NCBI GenBank assembly: GCA_949318235.1
Contig: OX439134.1
Location: 16,892,634 to 16,956,633, forward strand
Length of the DNA: 64,000 nucleotides
Source: Ecdyonurus torrentis
Taxonomy: Eukaryota; Arthropoda; Insecta; Ephemeroptera; Heptageniidae
Direction: 5' to 3'
The notes beneath the pieces are model-generated. The model worked only from the letters and a program-made list of their open reading frames with translations, was not told where the DNA came from and made no database searches. The stretch's first letter is position 1. Each line of letters starts with the position of its first letter. Below are positions 51,891-64,000 of the stretch, in pieces. Both the position numbers and the translations under genes were made by a program.

Positions 51891-53448
51891 CCCTGACTCG
51901 ACAGGCGCACAAAAATTGTGCGTAATTACGACTCTGTTTTGGCGTAATATTACGCACATTTGGTCGAAATTTACGCCAAACTTTGTGCGACAATTTTTTA
52001 CCCTATTTCAATAACCCACGAAATTACGCACATTTTGTGCGTAACTTGGCGCTCTGTTGCGTAATGTCGTACATATATACGAAATTTCGTACTTATGTGA
52101 GTAATTTACGCACATGTACTGCAGGTTGCATCGCTTAAAAAGCCGGGGGCACAGTGCATTGCCGTCGCCGTGCCGCTAGCCTGGGCACCCCCTAAATCCA
52201 CCCCCACCCCCTAAAATTTAATAATTTTATATTGATTAATAATTAGTATAATTACAGTATGTTTTTTTTAATTAATTAATCAATTTAAAATAATTAAAAG
52301 TCAAGTGAGATTGGTACAGCCAGGACTTCATAATATTGCTCGGCTTCATCTGGGCCTATAACACACACACATACAATAAAATACAAGTCACTGATTGCAA
52401 GGTTTGCAGCTATCGTAGAGACTTGTAAAATCTGCAGGACCCAAATTATTGCTCGGCTTCATTCTATAACACACATACAATTAAATATAAGTCTCCCCGC
52501 ATGCAATATTTTTAGCTTGTAGAGATTGCATGGTACAGCCTGCAGGACTTCAATTATTGCTTGACTTCATCTATATATAACACATACATGCAATAAAATA
52601 TATATGTCCCGCTTACATGCAATGTTTTGAGCTATCATAGAGGTACAACCTGCAGGACTTCAATTATTGCTCGGCTTGATCCTATAACACACACAATAAA
52701 ATAAGTTACTGCGCATGCAATGTTAATGACGGCTGGTCCCATTGTTGTATGTAATACATAACAAAAATAAACACATTACATATGGGCAAAACTGGATGTG
52801 GCCACAGCCTCAGTTGTACTTTGTCGTATATCATTGCATAAATTCAACATACTAAAATCATAAACAAAATAACGAAATTAAAAAAATAAAATAAACTGTG
52901 TACTCACTTGCTTGAAGATCTAATATATGTGCTGTATTTTAATTCACTACATACTATAGGCTAGGCCGCTCGCCGCACCCAGCCGCGCCATTGTGTAAAC
53001 AAAGCATATGGGAAGCAAAAGCCGCAATTTTAAAGACCTGAAAAATGTACCAAAAAGACTCACAAAGTATACAATTTTCATATATTTGCAACAATTAAAC
53101 GTTAAGTTACTTCCCGTGATATCTTCTTGTCTAAGATTGCTTCTTATTCTTCATAAACATCCATAAATGACGAGATCCGAGAACACAAGCGACTGTAAAC
53201 AAATGTCGGCATCACGACGTCACAATCCAATATGGCGGCATGCGCACATGCGCAGATGCCGCAAAATTCAAAATGCACGCATATGCGAATTTTACGTACA
53301 ATGGGCACAACTTTGTGCGTAATTTTTTTGTTATTTTCAAGTTACGCACAACGCGCACAAACTTTGGGCGTAATTGTGAGTAATTTTTATGTTACGCCTA
53401 AAATTGTGCGTAATTACGCACAATGTTTGTGCGCCTGTCGAGTCAGGG
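51891..53448. mobile_element. 1.56-kb DNA transposon with CCCTGACTCGACAGG ends
   Basis: Near-perfect inverted ends begin CCCTGACTCGACAGGCGC (51891) and end with the complement at 53448. Subterminal regions (about 230 bp left, 180 bp right) are studded with TTACGCAC/GTGCGTAA motifs in both orientations, at least five per side, as expected of transposase-binding arrays. The interior holds a four-unit tandem repeat (52313-52730) and GC-richer unique sequence, with no transposase frame. No convincing target duplication is seen (TTTAGATAA on the left, AAGTTAGTA on the right). Superfamily is undetermined. Confidence 0.75.
52313..52730 (+). repeat. 4 x about 110-bp tandem repeat inside the transposon
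   Basis: The block GGTACAGCCTGCAGGACTTC ... ATTATTGCTCGGCTTCAT ... ATAACACACA recurs four times, with the ATTGCT marker at 52335, 52448, 52556 and 52666 (periods 113, 108 and 110). Units are diverged, so the array is not new. Confidence 0.75.
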
Positions 53449-53628
53449 AAGTTAGTATTAATAAAGAAATATTATTGTGATTAATATCTTCTGTCATTTA
53501 AATTGAATATTATTTAGTTGTAGTTGTATTTACATATCATGACGCTATACGTTACTTTCAAGGTAATCCAACAGCACTTTCCTTTAATCTATTGTGATTG
53601 ATCTCCACAATGTTCTACAGTTTTGTAA

Positions 53629-53631
<3 letters not shown>

Positions 53632-53708
<77 letters not shown>
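53632..53708. repeat. (AG)n
   Basis: About 77 bp, 180 bp after the large transposon. Confidence 0.96.
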
Positions 53709-53711
<3 letters not shown>

Positions 53712-53818
53712 TGGGCGTACGAAAAAATATGCCTCAATGATAATTCACTCCTCTAGGCTATTCCACAATCCACGTACACATTTTATGTACGTTAACCCCT
53801 TCTTTAGCCCAGAGAACC

Positions 53819-54154
53819 TTAAAGGAATAGACCAGAGAAAAATATAAGCATTTATATCACAAAACACTTGATGGGATTTACATAAATATATTAGTTTGTC
53901 TCCCAACAGTAGCCCCGTAGCAGTGATCAGAACATTCAATTTATGCAACCCGCACAACATTTTTATACTAATTTTGCATATTTCTGACGTCATAAACATG
54001 AATTTTCACGTAAATTGCATACTTTAACTTTGTTTCACGCTCTCTCGTGGGGCTACATTAACATTCTGGTAAAAATTGTCATCAGTTTTGAAGATCACAT
54101 TTCGTGTTTATTCATTAAAAAGCACATGTTGTTTTATGTGGTCTATAGCTTTAA
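53819..54154 (+). mobile_element. MITE-A, plus
   Basis: TTAA on both sides (53819, 54151). TGACGTCA at 53985-53992, exactly at the centre (about 53986). Right end AGCTATAGACC. Confidence 0.88.
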
Positions 54155-54409
54155 TCTCTAGTATCAAATTTTTTAATAATTTTAGGTATTATACGCAATA
54201 TACAATAAAGTTTGATGAATAAGCATGAATTCTTAGAGACAAAAAATGCAGTATCAGTTTTGAACTACTAGTTTTGAACTACTAGAATATTGAAGCTTTC
54301 TCACTGGGTAAGAGTATTTCGACTGTCATTTAAGTTTGAGTACTTTTAGCAGGCCTTTCAAAACAGATGTTTTTCAGGTCTGCCTAAAAGTGAGGTTGTC
54401 GCTTCTCTG

Positions 54410-54755
54410 TTAAATCCATAGACCACATAAAACAACATGTGCTTTTTAATGAATAAACACGAAATGGGATCTTCAAAACTGCTGACAATTTTTACCAGAA
54501 TGTTAATGTAGCCCCACGAGAGAGCGTGAAAAAACTGTAAAGTATGCAATTTGCGTTAAAACTCATGTTTATGACGTCAGAAACAGGCAATAACTAATAT
54601 GAAAATGTTGTGCGGGTTGCATAAATCGAATTTTTTCTGATCAACTGCTACGGCGCTACAGTTTGGTTTTGAGACCAATTAATGTTACTTATGTAAGTCC
54701 CATCAAGTGTTTAGTGATATAAATGGTAATGTTTTTATGTTGTCTATGCCTTTAA
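54410..54755 (-). mobile_element. MITE-A, minus
   Basis: TTAA at 54410 and 54752; TGACGTCA at 54572. It begins like one subtype (CCATAGACCACAT) and ends like the other (TTGTCTATGCCT), so it looks recombinant. Confidence 0.87.
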
Positions 54756-55429
54756 AGTATATAAAAATTAGGAATTACCTGTGGTTTTCCAAAGCGGATC
54801 TCATTGATTACACATGACATCACCAATTTGAAATTTATGCTAGGATCTATAATTAATCTTTATAATCTTAAATTGTACCTGTATATCCTTTTTATTTTTA
54901 GCATACAAAATATTGGTTGTAATTCTATCTGTATACCATTGATTTTAATGGAATACTCATGTATAGCAAATCCTTATATATTACGATATAGCTTTATACA
55001 TACAATATAAAGTTAAATAATCTTATTTTACGACTATTATATAATATATATATAATGCATTTTATTGCATGTAAATCGTAAAGTACGAAACAAGTAATAA
55101 AATATTTATATTATAATAAAATGGATTTAAATTTGTTTTAATGTGTTTACATTTATTACTTAATCTACTAATGTAATTGTATAGTCTCTTTAAAATTCAA
55201 ATTTCGTACTTTTTTGCTCGTCTAATGGGCATTTCTTTTTTTGAACTACCTTATTTGTTTACTACAGAAATTATAAATTTCAATCAAAAGACACAAAAAT
55301 TTGAGGAAAAAAAAAATGCTTTTCTGAGGCTATTAAATTTTTTGGCTTCTCTATCGTATTAAAATGCAGTTAGATAAATATTCAAGTGTTATGCCTAATT
55401 TTTAAATTCAACAATTTATTATGAGGAAT

Positions 55430-55608
<179 letters not shown>

Positions 55609-55629
55609 AAAGGAGATTGACCAATGCAA

Positions 55630-55935
55630 GGAGTTCTAGTGTGTATCCGCATAACATCACGCCTAATGCGCTTGGAGGCCATACTGGAGTAATGAATAAC
55701 ATTGCTCAGCACATGACAAACGTGGTGTTTGGCTATTTTCTTGTAGAAATTAGTTAACTGTTTGTTGTTGTTATTTTTCTCACATACTTGAGATACTAAT
55801 TCAACCTATTAACTCTCAAAAACATTGCTTAGTATTTTTAAACTGCCAAAATGAGTCATTTTCCTATGCTGCTCATGTTATTAAGTGAGCCAATATGAAG
55901 GTGACTTTAAAATGAACGCATAGACGTTATAAAAT
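55630..55935 (-). mobile_element. MITE-H, diverged
   Basis: CGCTTGGAGGCCATACTGGAG and TACTTGAGATACTAATTCAA match the family. The TGACGTCA site has decayed (AACATCAC). Confidence 0.7.
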
Positions 55936-56950
55936 TTATAATACAGTATGTATATCCATGTGATCATGCATATGGCTTCATGTATATATTACGATTAGTA
56001 AATATTGTTGAATTTTTGATGTAATGGATGTCTGTTTACTGTTACTAAATGTGCCATTTATGTGCCTCGTTGTTTTTTTATTTTTTTTTTAATTTTTTTT
56101 TTAAATTTTTTTTTTTAAGTTACACTAACATCATAGATAAAAACTATAAAGTCAGCAAATTGAAATTGTTACTTTCTTTGTATCGATGTATTTTGAAATG
56201 AGAATAACCAAATTTTTCATAGTAAAGAAAAAACAGTTAGGTCCCATATTAAATTAAATACGGTTTTAATTTCATACTTAATTACTTTAATAATTATAAT
56301 TTCAGGACTTTAAACAAAAATAATAAAATGCAAACTTTTAAAACTGCTGTTTCAAAACAGTTTTATTTATTTCAAATATATAAATTACTGATAATAAGCC
56401 TAGATTCTTTGTTTCTTTAATTTAATCTAAAAAAATAAATTAAAATACACACAAATATAATCTATATTATTATATAATAAAATTTGAGAAATTAGTTTAT
56501 TTTATTATAAGTTTACATTAAATTTTACTCAACTTTCATTATTAAATAATGCGTATATATACAAAATGTAATTTGGTTATTTAAATATATGGTACAGAAT
56601 AATAATTTTATTGTTATGATAATAAATATATTTTATAACTCACAGTAAAAAGAGAGATGTGTACATTTTGAATAAAATTTTCGTTAATTAGGTCAAATTA
56701 TATGCTAAATTTTACATAGATTAATATTGTACTGTAACCAGAAAATAATATAAATGTCTTTATTTTATAATTTATTATTCTATGTATATAGAAATGTAAT
56801 AAAAGTAGCATTAAAATATCATTTTTATATAATTTTGCTCTCTTTGAATCGTGGTTTTGGAATTGAAGTATTTTAATGAATATCTTCATGTGCTAGAAAA
56901 TTTTATATTTTATATTTTTTTAAGATGTTAATTATTTTAATATTCGACAA
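55936..56950. other. no gene seen
   Basis: AT-rich unique sequence with T runs (56071-56116). Confidence 0.55.
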
Positions 56951-57016
56951 ATTCCGAACCTTCCAGTACATAATTTATGCTACATTGTATAGTCATTATA
57001 TACTAAGCAATGAGAA

Positions 57017-57345
57017 TTAAAGGAATAGACCAGATTTATATCACACAACACTTGATGGGACTTACATAAATAACTTTAGTTTGTCTCAAAACCCAACTGT
57101 AGCCCCGTAGCAGTGATCAGAAAATTTCAATTTATGCAACCCGCACAACATTTTTTTACTAATTTGCATGTTTCTGACATCAGAAACATAAATTTTCACG
57201 CAAATTGCATACTTTACAGTATTTTCACGCTCTCTCGTGGAGCTTCATTAACATTCTGGTAAAAATTGTCATCAGTTTTGAAGATCCCATTTCAAGTTTA
57301 TTCATTAAAAAGCGCAATTTGTTTTTATGTGGTCTATGGCTTTAA
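57017..57345 (+). mobile_element. MITE-A nested in a diverged MITE-C
   Basis: TTAA at 57017 and 57342. The central motif is mutated to TGACATCA, a CpG-type change. It lacks GAGAAAAACATAAGC after the left end. Flanks look like a reversed, diverged MITE-C. Confidence 0.85.
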
Positions 57346-57589
57346 CATGTTCAGCATAATTATTTGTGTTATTACAAAATAGTAACATTTGTGCTACACA
57401 ATATAGGAGTTATTCAGTTCAGCGCAAATTGCGTTTTTTTTTTTTTTTTTTTTTTTTTCATGATTCAACTGAATTATTTTGAAATTTTGCATTTGCTTCA
57501 ATATTTTTTATTTAAATATTGTTTATGAATTAATACACTGGATGTATTTTCCGAATGTCAATAAGTTAATATATGAATGAATATTTTAT

Positions 57590-57717
57590 TTTCTCTAAAA
57601 GAATACAAATTACGTAATTTATGCTGCATTTATGTTATTATAACATCAACGATGCTAAATTAGTACAATTGAAATAATTATTCTGTACAACATAATATTT
57701 ATGCTATGAAATATAGT
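57590..57717 (+). mobile_element. MITE-C, left part
   Basis: AAATTACGTAATTTATGCTG through ATATTTATGCTATG, ending abruptly at GTGGCTGAGG. Confidence 0.6.
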
Positions 57718-57816
57718 GGCTGAGGCTGCCACACCAGCTTAGTAATTGGCTGGCACTTTTACTCTCCTCTCATTGCATGATATGAAGAACTTTACACTCT
57801 GTTATCTCAAAAAGTG

Positions 57817-58076
57817 TCCGTGAAAAAATAATCAAAATTTCAGGATCAGTTTAAATTAGCCTAAATTATGCGAATACCAAATTTCATAGTTTTATAACGA
57901 TTGGGAAAATATTTAATCTCATGGGATAAGATAGGCGTTATCGAATCTCCTATGCTACCCATGTTATTTTTACTCAGCTCCTGATCCTTAGATCCTTATG
58001 AAATTTTGTAGGTGATACAATAAATACAATTTAAACTTACCCTGAAATTTTGAATGTGATATAACGGACACTTTTG
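57817..58076. mobile_element. foldback element K
   Basis: AAAAGTGTCCGT...CAAAATTTCAGGATCAGTTTAAAT on the left pairs with the complement at 58030-58076. Single copy. Confidence 0.55.
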
Positions 58077-58549
58077 CTGTAATTCACATCTAGGATAACA
58101 CCTTAAAACTTTTTTTATTGCTGTTAAAATATAGACAATGCATAAATTTTCATTTTCAAAATACATTGAAAAAAAAAAAAAAATTACAAGCAGTAAAACT
58201 CCATTTAATAATAATTAAAATACCATCTGCAGTATTATACATCCAAGTAATTACTCTGAATCAATAATGCGTATGTTCATCTGTAGCTACACAAAACATA
58301 ATTACAAATCTCGTTACACATATGGTATATATACTTAATGATATTTCTCTCTTATAATAATCGATTATATATAATATATCGATTAAATGTCATGTGTATC
58401 GCCAATATATTATTAGCCAATCACATTATGAGCAGAACAATATCTGATTATTTGTATTGTTACAGACATAAGCGTATTAAAGTTGAACACCTATAGAACA
58501 TGTCAACATGATTTACTTAATATTATCTTACATTTTACTTATTTTTTAC

Positions 58550-58892
58550 TTAAAGGAATAGACCAGAGAAAAACATAAGCATTTATATCACAAAATACTT
58601 GATGGGATTTACATAAATAACTTTAGTTTGTCTCAAAACACAACAGTAACCCCGTAGCAGTGATCAGAAAATGCGATTTATGCAACCCGCACAACATTTT
58701 CATACTTCTTTTTGCATGTTTCTGACGTCATGAACATGAATTTTCACGCAAATTGCATACTTTACAGTTTTTTTACGCTCTCTCGTGGGGCTACATTAAC
58801 ATTCTGGTAAAAATTGTCATCAGTTTTGAAGATCCCATTTCGTGTTTATTCATTAAAAAGCACATTTTGTTTTATGTGGTCTATGTCTTCAA
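58550..58892 (+). mobile_element. MITE-A, plus
   Basis: TTAA on the left at 58550; right end CTATGTCTTCAAG. TGACGTCA at 58723. Only 13 bp separate it from the next, oppositely oriented copy. Confidence 0.87.
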
Positions 58893-58905
58893 GAAAACAG
58901 GGTCA

Positions 58906-59204
58906 TTAAAGCCATAGACAATATGAAACATCATGTTCTTTTTAATGATTAAACACAATATGGGATCTCCCTGATGACATTTTTTACCAAATTGTAAAAT
59001 GTGGCTTTACAGGACAGTATTAAAAAACCTGTAAAATATGCAATTTGCGTGAATATTTCTGTTTATGACGTCAGAGACAGGCAAAAATTAGTATTAAAGG
59101 TTGCATAATTTGATATTTTCTGATCACTGCTATGGCACTGAAACTGCACTACAGTTGGGTTTCGTGATATAAATTATTATGTTATCTTCTTGTTTATGAC
59201 TTAA
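58906..59204 (-). mobile_element. MITE-A, minus, shortened
   Basis: TTAAAGCCATAGACAATATG start; TTAA near 59201. TGACGTCA at 59066. Internal deletions around AGTATTAAAGGTTGC and before TTTCGTGATAT. Confidence 0.8.
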
Positions 59205-59788
59205 ATGGTGATCATCAGCTGCTTTGTTCAAATTTAAACTAATCCTGTTAAAGTATGACTAAACACTCAGAAAACAAATGTTTACTCACAAAGATAAAAA
59301 TGTTTAGAAATACACTAAGAAATAAAGTGCATTAATTGTACGTCAAATCAAAATAAAATAAAATTTTAAAAAAAAAAAAGCAATTTTCCTAAAGTGTAAT
59401 GTTAAATAAGGGGACCCTTAGCTTTTCCCTCGCACTATAATGATAATCACTATTAGATAATAATTTGAAATTATTTTATTTATGTGTTCTGCATTTTATG
59501 ATAAATTTAATTAATTAATAGAAAATAGCTTATTGATTATAAATAATATATAATATGTTGAAATATAGCTCTTTTTCCATTTACCAATGAATCAATGAAA
59601 AAAAAACTTAAATCAGTAAAACAAAATAAATTTATGTTCAGTTTGCTAACGTAAAAAAAGTTTGAAATAGTTAATAGAAGGTTCACTTTCATATTTTTGT
59701 GGTTTTCAATCTTGCTGACTAAAAAAAAATAAAAAGGAAAAAAAGAAAGAAAGATCGATTGATTTTGTTTTTGTTCAACCTCAGACTT

Positions 59789-60036
<248 letters not shown>

Positions 60037-60511
60037 TTGTTTGCAAAATGATCGCTTGAAAATTCAAATAAAGTTTTTAGCATTCAATTCCTATATAACT
60101 TTGTTTCTTCTTTTATTTCACTCTCCATCATATACATAAATTTTCTTAGTCTATTGGAAAACAAAAACACACAAACTATATTTTTTCTTTACATATTTTT
60201 CACTGCGGCAAAATAAGATAAGAGAAAATTGAATATTGTGTTGAAGCAAATAAAATTATCTACATTTTTTGTTTTATTGAATCAAAACAAAAATTACTGT
60301 CACTTTTTTATTATTTCCAGACACTTTTGAAGTTCATATGATTTTCATTTTATATATAATTAAAGCTACCACAGTTTTTTTAATTAGTATAATTACGTGT
60401 ATGTCAAACGTTATAAATCAAGGTCAGATTTGCTAGTTTAAGGCCAGTTGGTAATTTAGGCCTAGAGGTTACTTTTGGGCCAGTTACGCCGTCAAAGAGG
60501 GGTTGTAACTG

Positions 60512-61012
60512 CACAGACAAAAAATAAATACGCAAGCTCTCTCAAAAAATGGTGCATTACTTTAGTTACGAATCTTAATTTATTTAAGATAATCACTTTT
60601 AAGTTATTATGAGTAGCTAAAATAATGCATTTTAGCAAGTTATTAAAAAATAGCTAATGTAAATAGTTTTAAGTTGTTTTAAGTTTTTTTAAAGCTATTT
60701 TAAGTTAAAAAAGCTATTGTTAATAATTTGACTAAATGCATTATTTTAGCTGCTTATAATAACTTAAAATTGTTTGTCTTTAATAAGTTAGTATTCGTAA
60801 CTAAAGTAATGCACCAATTTTTAGAGTGGCTAGTTAATTTTTAAGCACAATTTGTTGAAAACTGCATACTATATGCCATAATTCATTATAACTATGTTAC
60901 AGAGCATAAATCTTATGTTGTACAAAATATTTATTTCTATTCTTGCAATTTAGCATCATTGATGCTATAGTGCCATAAATGCAGCATAAATTACGGCATT
61001 TATTCTTTCCAT
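60512..61012 (-). mobile_element. MITE-C, reversed, split by foldback F
   Basis: ACAGACAAAAAATAAATACG on the left; GGCTAGTTAATTTTTAAGCAC through GCATTTATTCTTTCC on the right. The middle is element F. Confidence 0.65.
60537..60830. mobile_element. foldback element F inside MITE-C
   Basis: Arms TGGTGCATTACTTTAGTTAC (left) and GTAACTAAAGTAATGCACCA (right), with an AT-rich interior of AAGTTRTTTTAAG words that also fold back. It occupies the site where MITE-C should read TAATAATTAT. Confidence 0.7.
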
Positions 61013-61130
61013 TTGGCCTTCAAGGGTCCAAAAATCCAAGGAGTCGTTTGCCACCCTTAACTTATGTCAATTCTATACTCCGGCATAAGAGATAAAGAGA
61101 GGGAGAGAGAGAGAGAGAGAGAGAGGAGAG

Positions 61131-61476
<346 letters not shown>

Positions 61477-61861
61477 AGAGAAATCATTGAAACTATATTC
61501 TAGATACGGTATTATATTGAACAATAGAAAAGTAATCACTAAAAAAAACTCAAGAGAGAAGGTACTTAAAATATTAAAAACGCAGGCAACAATATTACAA
61601 AAACAAAAAAAAGATAGAACTTTAAAAATATAACGCATCAATATAAAAGATTTTAATACTTATTAAAAATACATTTTATATACTATTTGAAACTTATATA
61701 TAAGTATTGTAATATACAGTATAACAAAAGAAAAGAAGAAGAAAATCCCTTAGCTATTTATTTATTCAAATCACTATAATATTTAAAGTATTAAAATCAG
61801 AACGGTCGTATAATGGTATAAAGAAAAGAGAGTTTGAATGCGGCAATACAAAAAAATACGC

Positions 61862-61862
<1 letters not shown>

Positions 61863-61892
<30 letters not shown>
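61863..61892 (+). repeat. (TC)n, short
   Basis: About 30 bp. Confidence 0.93.
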
Positions 61893-61895
<3 letters not shown>

Positions 61896-62199
61896 TCCCA
61901 ATGCAGTTAGATTTAACACTCGCTACAATACTGCAGTTTATATTTATTGTTACACATTTTTAAATGTTTCCCAATGGATTAAATATAGCATAGCTTTAAA
62001 CAGGAAAAAAAAGTGGGGGAGAGAGAAGAAGGAGAATAAAAAAAGCATATATTCAACATTAAAAAAAAAATGTATAAATTTTCAATGGTATATGTTGTTG
62101 TTATTTTAAACATGTATCATTGTTAATTATAAAAATTGTAATGCATGTTGTTTTTACGTAATGTAATGTTATTTTGTTATTCATTGCTTTAACTACACG

Positions 62200-62345
62200 T
62201 AAAAAAACACTTAATATACTAATATTTAGAGAGTATATGAAATGCTTTGATTATGCGGCAAATTATGAGTGTATTTTTACTAAATATTCAAACTGGTAGA
62301 AACGTTAATGTCTATGTAAGTATGATGGGTGTACAAGTGTTGTAT
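62200..62345 (+). repeat. dispersed repeat S, copy 2
   Basis: Matches 18740-18880; lies just before the SINE. A partial match (AAATGTTTACTCACAAAG) also occurs at 59250-59340. Confidence 0.5.
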
Positions 62346-62439
62346 GGGTACTACCTAAAGATTATTGTTTATGCTCTGTACCTGTTTCACTAGTAAACAG
62401 TACCCATATACTGGTAGAGTAAATATTCACTGGTAGAGA

Positions 62440-62770
62440 GTGTGAGCACTTTAAACCAATGCTGTAGGCACACAAACGCGTACGTGAAGTGTGAGAACAC
62501 AACACGTTGCATGATGCATGTTTACATGCATTCCATGACGACGCACAGTATTCGGCAGGTACATGATTGATGTGATTGCACCAACCAGCCTGCCTAGATG
62601 CTTCCACGGTTTCTCTAGGCTGTCATGGCGAATACCGGGCTTTGTACTTAAGCCGTGGCTGGCCCGTGTGTGCTTTTCCATTAATTGTAAAGTCCTTACT
62701 GTCGATAAGACAATGTCTTGACTGGGATTGGTGTATAGCACAATAACACAATATGGCAAGCAAGCAATCA

Positions 62771-62815
<45 letters not shown>
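62440..62815 (+). mobile_element. SINE-like element, copy 2, with A tail
   Basis: The body matches copy 1 from TGTGAGAACACAACACGTTGC through GAATACCGGGC, then about 120 bp more and an A tail of about 41 (62775-62815). The head is diverged (TGGTAGAGAGTGTGAGCAC). Confidence 0.65.
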
Positions 62816-62821
<6 letters not shown>

Positions 62822-62832
<11 letters not shown>

Positions 62833-63882
62833 TGAAATAAAATGAAAACGAGTATTTTTTTCTCCGTGTAAAAATATGGAATGTCAATAGTTTTTATTTA
62901 ATTCAAAAAGTTCTATGGTTAAAAATAAAAGTTCAATGTTAAAGTATCCTGAAAGTTATGCAAATTGTCGGACACACTTGAATTCTATTTCCATGGTATT
63001 GTTTACTTGTTTCTACGGTGCGAGAATTATGATTGGCTTTAAAATAAACTACAAATTACATATTATATTGATTGGTTTTTTGCTTATCAAAACAATAATT
63101 AACACTGGTAAATATAGGCATTGCTCGTGTATAGCTTTACCTGTCAAACTTCAATCACGCAGGATAACTTTACAGCGAGTACAACTCTAATTCTAGTTTT
63201 ATAGGAGGAGTGAAAAAATATTCAATTTATTGGTTATAATACAATTTATTGTACAGAGTCTTGTATTGCTGCTTTTGGTTGTAGAAGATTTGAAAAATAA
63301 ACTATTTTGAATAAAATGTAAGTTAAATGATTTCGTACCGCAGCAATGCTAGTTGATGCGTAATAATAAGAGAATTTTTTTTACATCTTTAACTCCGCAC
63401 TTATTTCTATCATATAACTTGTTAATGAGAAAATTCAAATGGTTACCCAAATTTTTAAGCCAATTTATTAACTTTCTGTTTAAAATAAAAATATCAATAC
63501 ATTTTTAAAAAAAAAAAATAATAATAATAATAAAAAAATATTATTATTAATGGTGTGAAAATAAAGGTTCTTATTTGATTAGCAAGTCGGTCGCCTTTTA
63601 CGTTAAAATAACATTATCACATCGTCTCAACGCCTTATACAGTTATTAAGTATTATTATTATATAATATTCAGACTTCATTATTATAAAAAATATATATT
63701 TTACATTATACTTCCTTTAAAATGTTACAAATTTGTTCATACATTTTCACAAGATGTTTATTTTTAGGCATAGAATGAGATAGCATCTTTAAATTTGAGA
63801 AAGACGCACACAAAAAAAGCGATGATATCGTACGCAGACGAAATCATTATTATTATCGCACTTCTTTTTTTATATGTATATG

Positions 63883-63887
<5 letters not shown>
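62822..63887. other. no gene seen
   Basis: A 91-codon frame at 62915-63190 has no recognisable motif. A possible retroelement tail (AACGCCTTATACAG then ATT repeats) lies at 63619-63665. Confidence 0.5.

Positions 63888-63961
<74 letters not shown>
63888..63961. repeat. (TA)n, interrupted
   Basis: TA array with a CTA break near 63917, close to the window edge. Confidence 0.95.
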
Positions 63962-63966
<5 letters not shown>

Positions 63967-64000
63967 TCAAACCACGCTGCCTTTGAAGTGCCAAGTTTTT

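Overview
This is animal (metazoan) DNA, very AT-rich (about a quarter GC by eye), and almost entirely intergenic or intronic. The only host gene I can recognise is one coding exon on the minus strand at 29369-29596. It holds the signal peptide and first mature residues of a nicotinic acetylcholine receptor alpha-type subunit and ends in a consensus GTAAGT donor. Its [12 protein letters not shown] start is typical of protostome heteromeric nAChR subunits, so I infer a protostome invertebrate. I cannot name the phylum; a mollusc or another SSR-rich lineage would fit. The rest of that gene must lie to the left (its downstream side), so 1-29368 is probably intron or intergenic sequence. I could not find the next exon by eye.

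The remainder is a mosaic of mobile elements and microsatellites. Provisional names used here: MITE-A (about 340 bp, TTAA-flanked, at least 18 near-complete copies); MITE-B and MITE-D (long palindromes, TTAA-flanked); MITE-G, MITE-N and possibly P (TTAA-flanked, ends like TTAAGGG.GTAGG or TTAAAGGGGT); MITE-C (about 215 bp, rich in 'GCATAA', ends CACGGA); MITE-H (about 300 bp, ends near TAGGGTGTATGCG); Q, F, K and E (single or paired foldbacks); a hAT-like element with CAGGGGCGGATCC ends (17567-18512); and a 1.56 kb element with CCCTGACTCGACAGG ends (51891-53448). Retroelements are a 5'-truncated non-LTR reverse transcriptase (14666-15962), a second copy of its 3' end inside a MITE-C (35998-36516), a Penelope-like element with a GIY-YIG endonuclease and inverted 3' ends (19903-21591), and SINE-like pieces (47590, 62440, 41735).

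Layout: 1-2.1 kb MITE-P/A/C/E; 2.4-8.8 kb microsatellites and unique AT-rich DNA; 8.8-13.2 kb MITEs A, B, P, C; 14-16.6 kb LINE plus MITE-C/A; 17.3-21.7 kb nested complex (hAT in MITE-A, tandem duplication, Penelope); 22-28 kb MITEs A, H, C, D, G; 28.6-29.6 kb receptor exon and its first intron; 30-37 kb AT-rich with MITE-A/B/C; 37-41 kb twin (TTCA)n arrays and hybrid MITEs; 41-47 kb microsatellites, a 200-N gap, MITE-G/A/N; 47.3-49.3 kb SINE and two MITE-H; 51-54.8 kb large transposon and two MITE-A; 55-61 kb MITE-H/A/C/K; 61.1 kb a (GGGACA)n array; 62.2-62.8 kb SINE.

The most unusual signal is the 8-mer TGACGTCA (a full ATF/CREB palindrome). I find it 26 times, where base composition predicts well under one. 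Twenty-five of these lie inside five differently built MITE families, often at or symmetric about the element's centre. No other undescribed gene system is visible.
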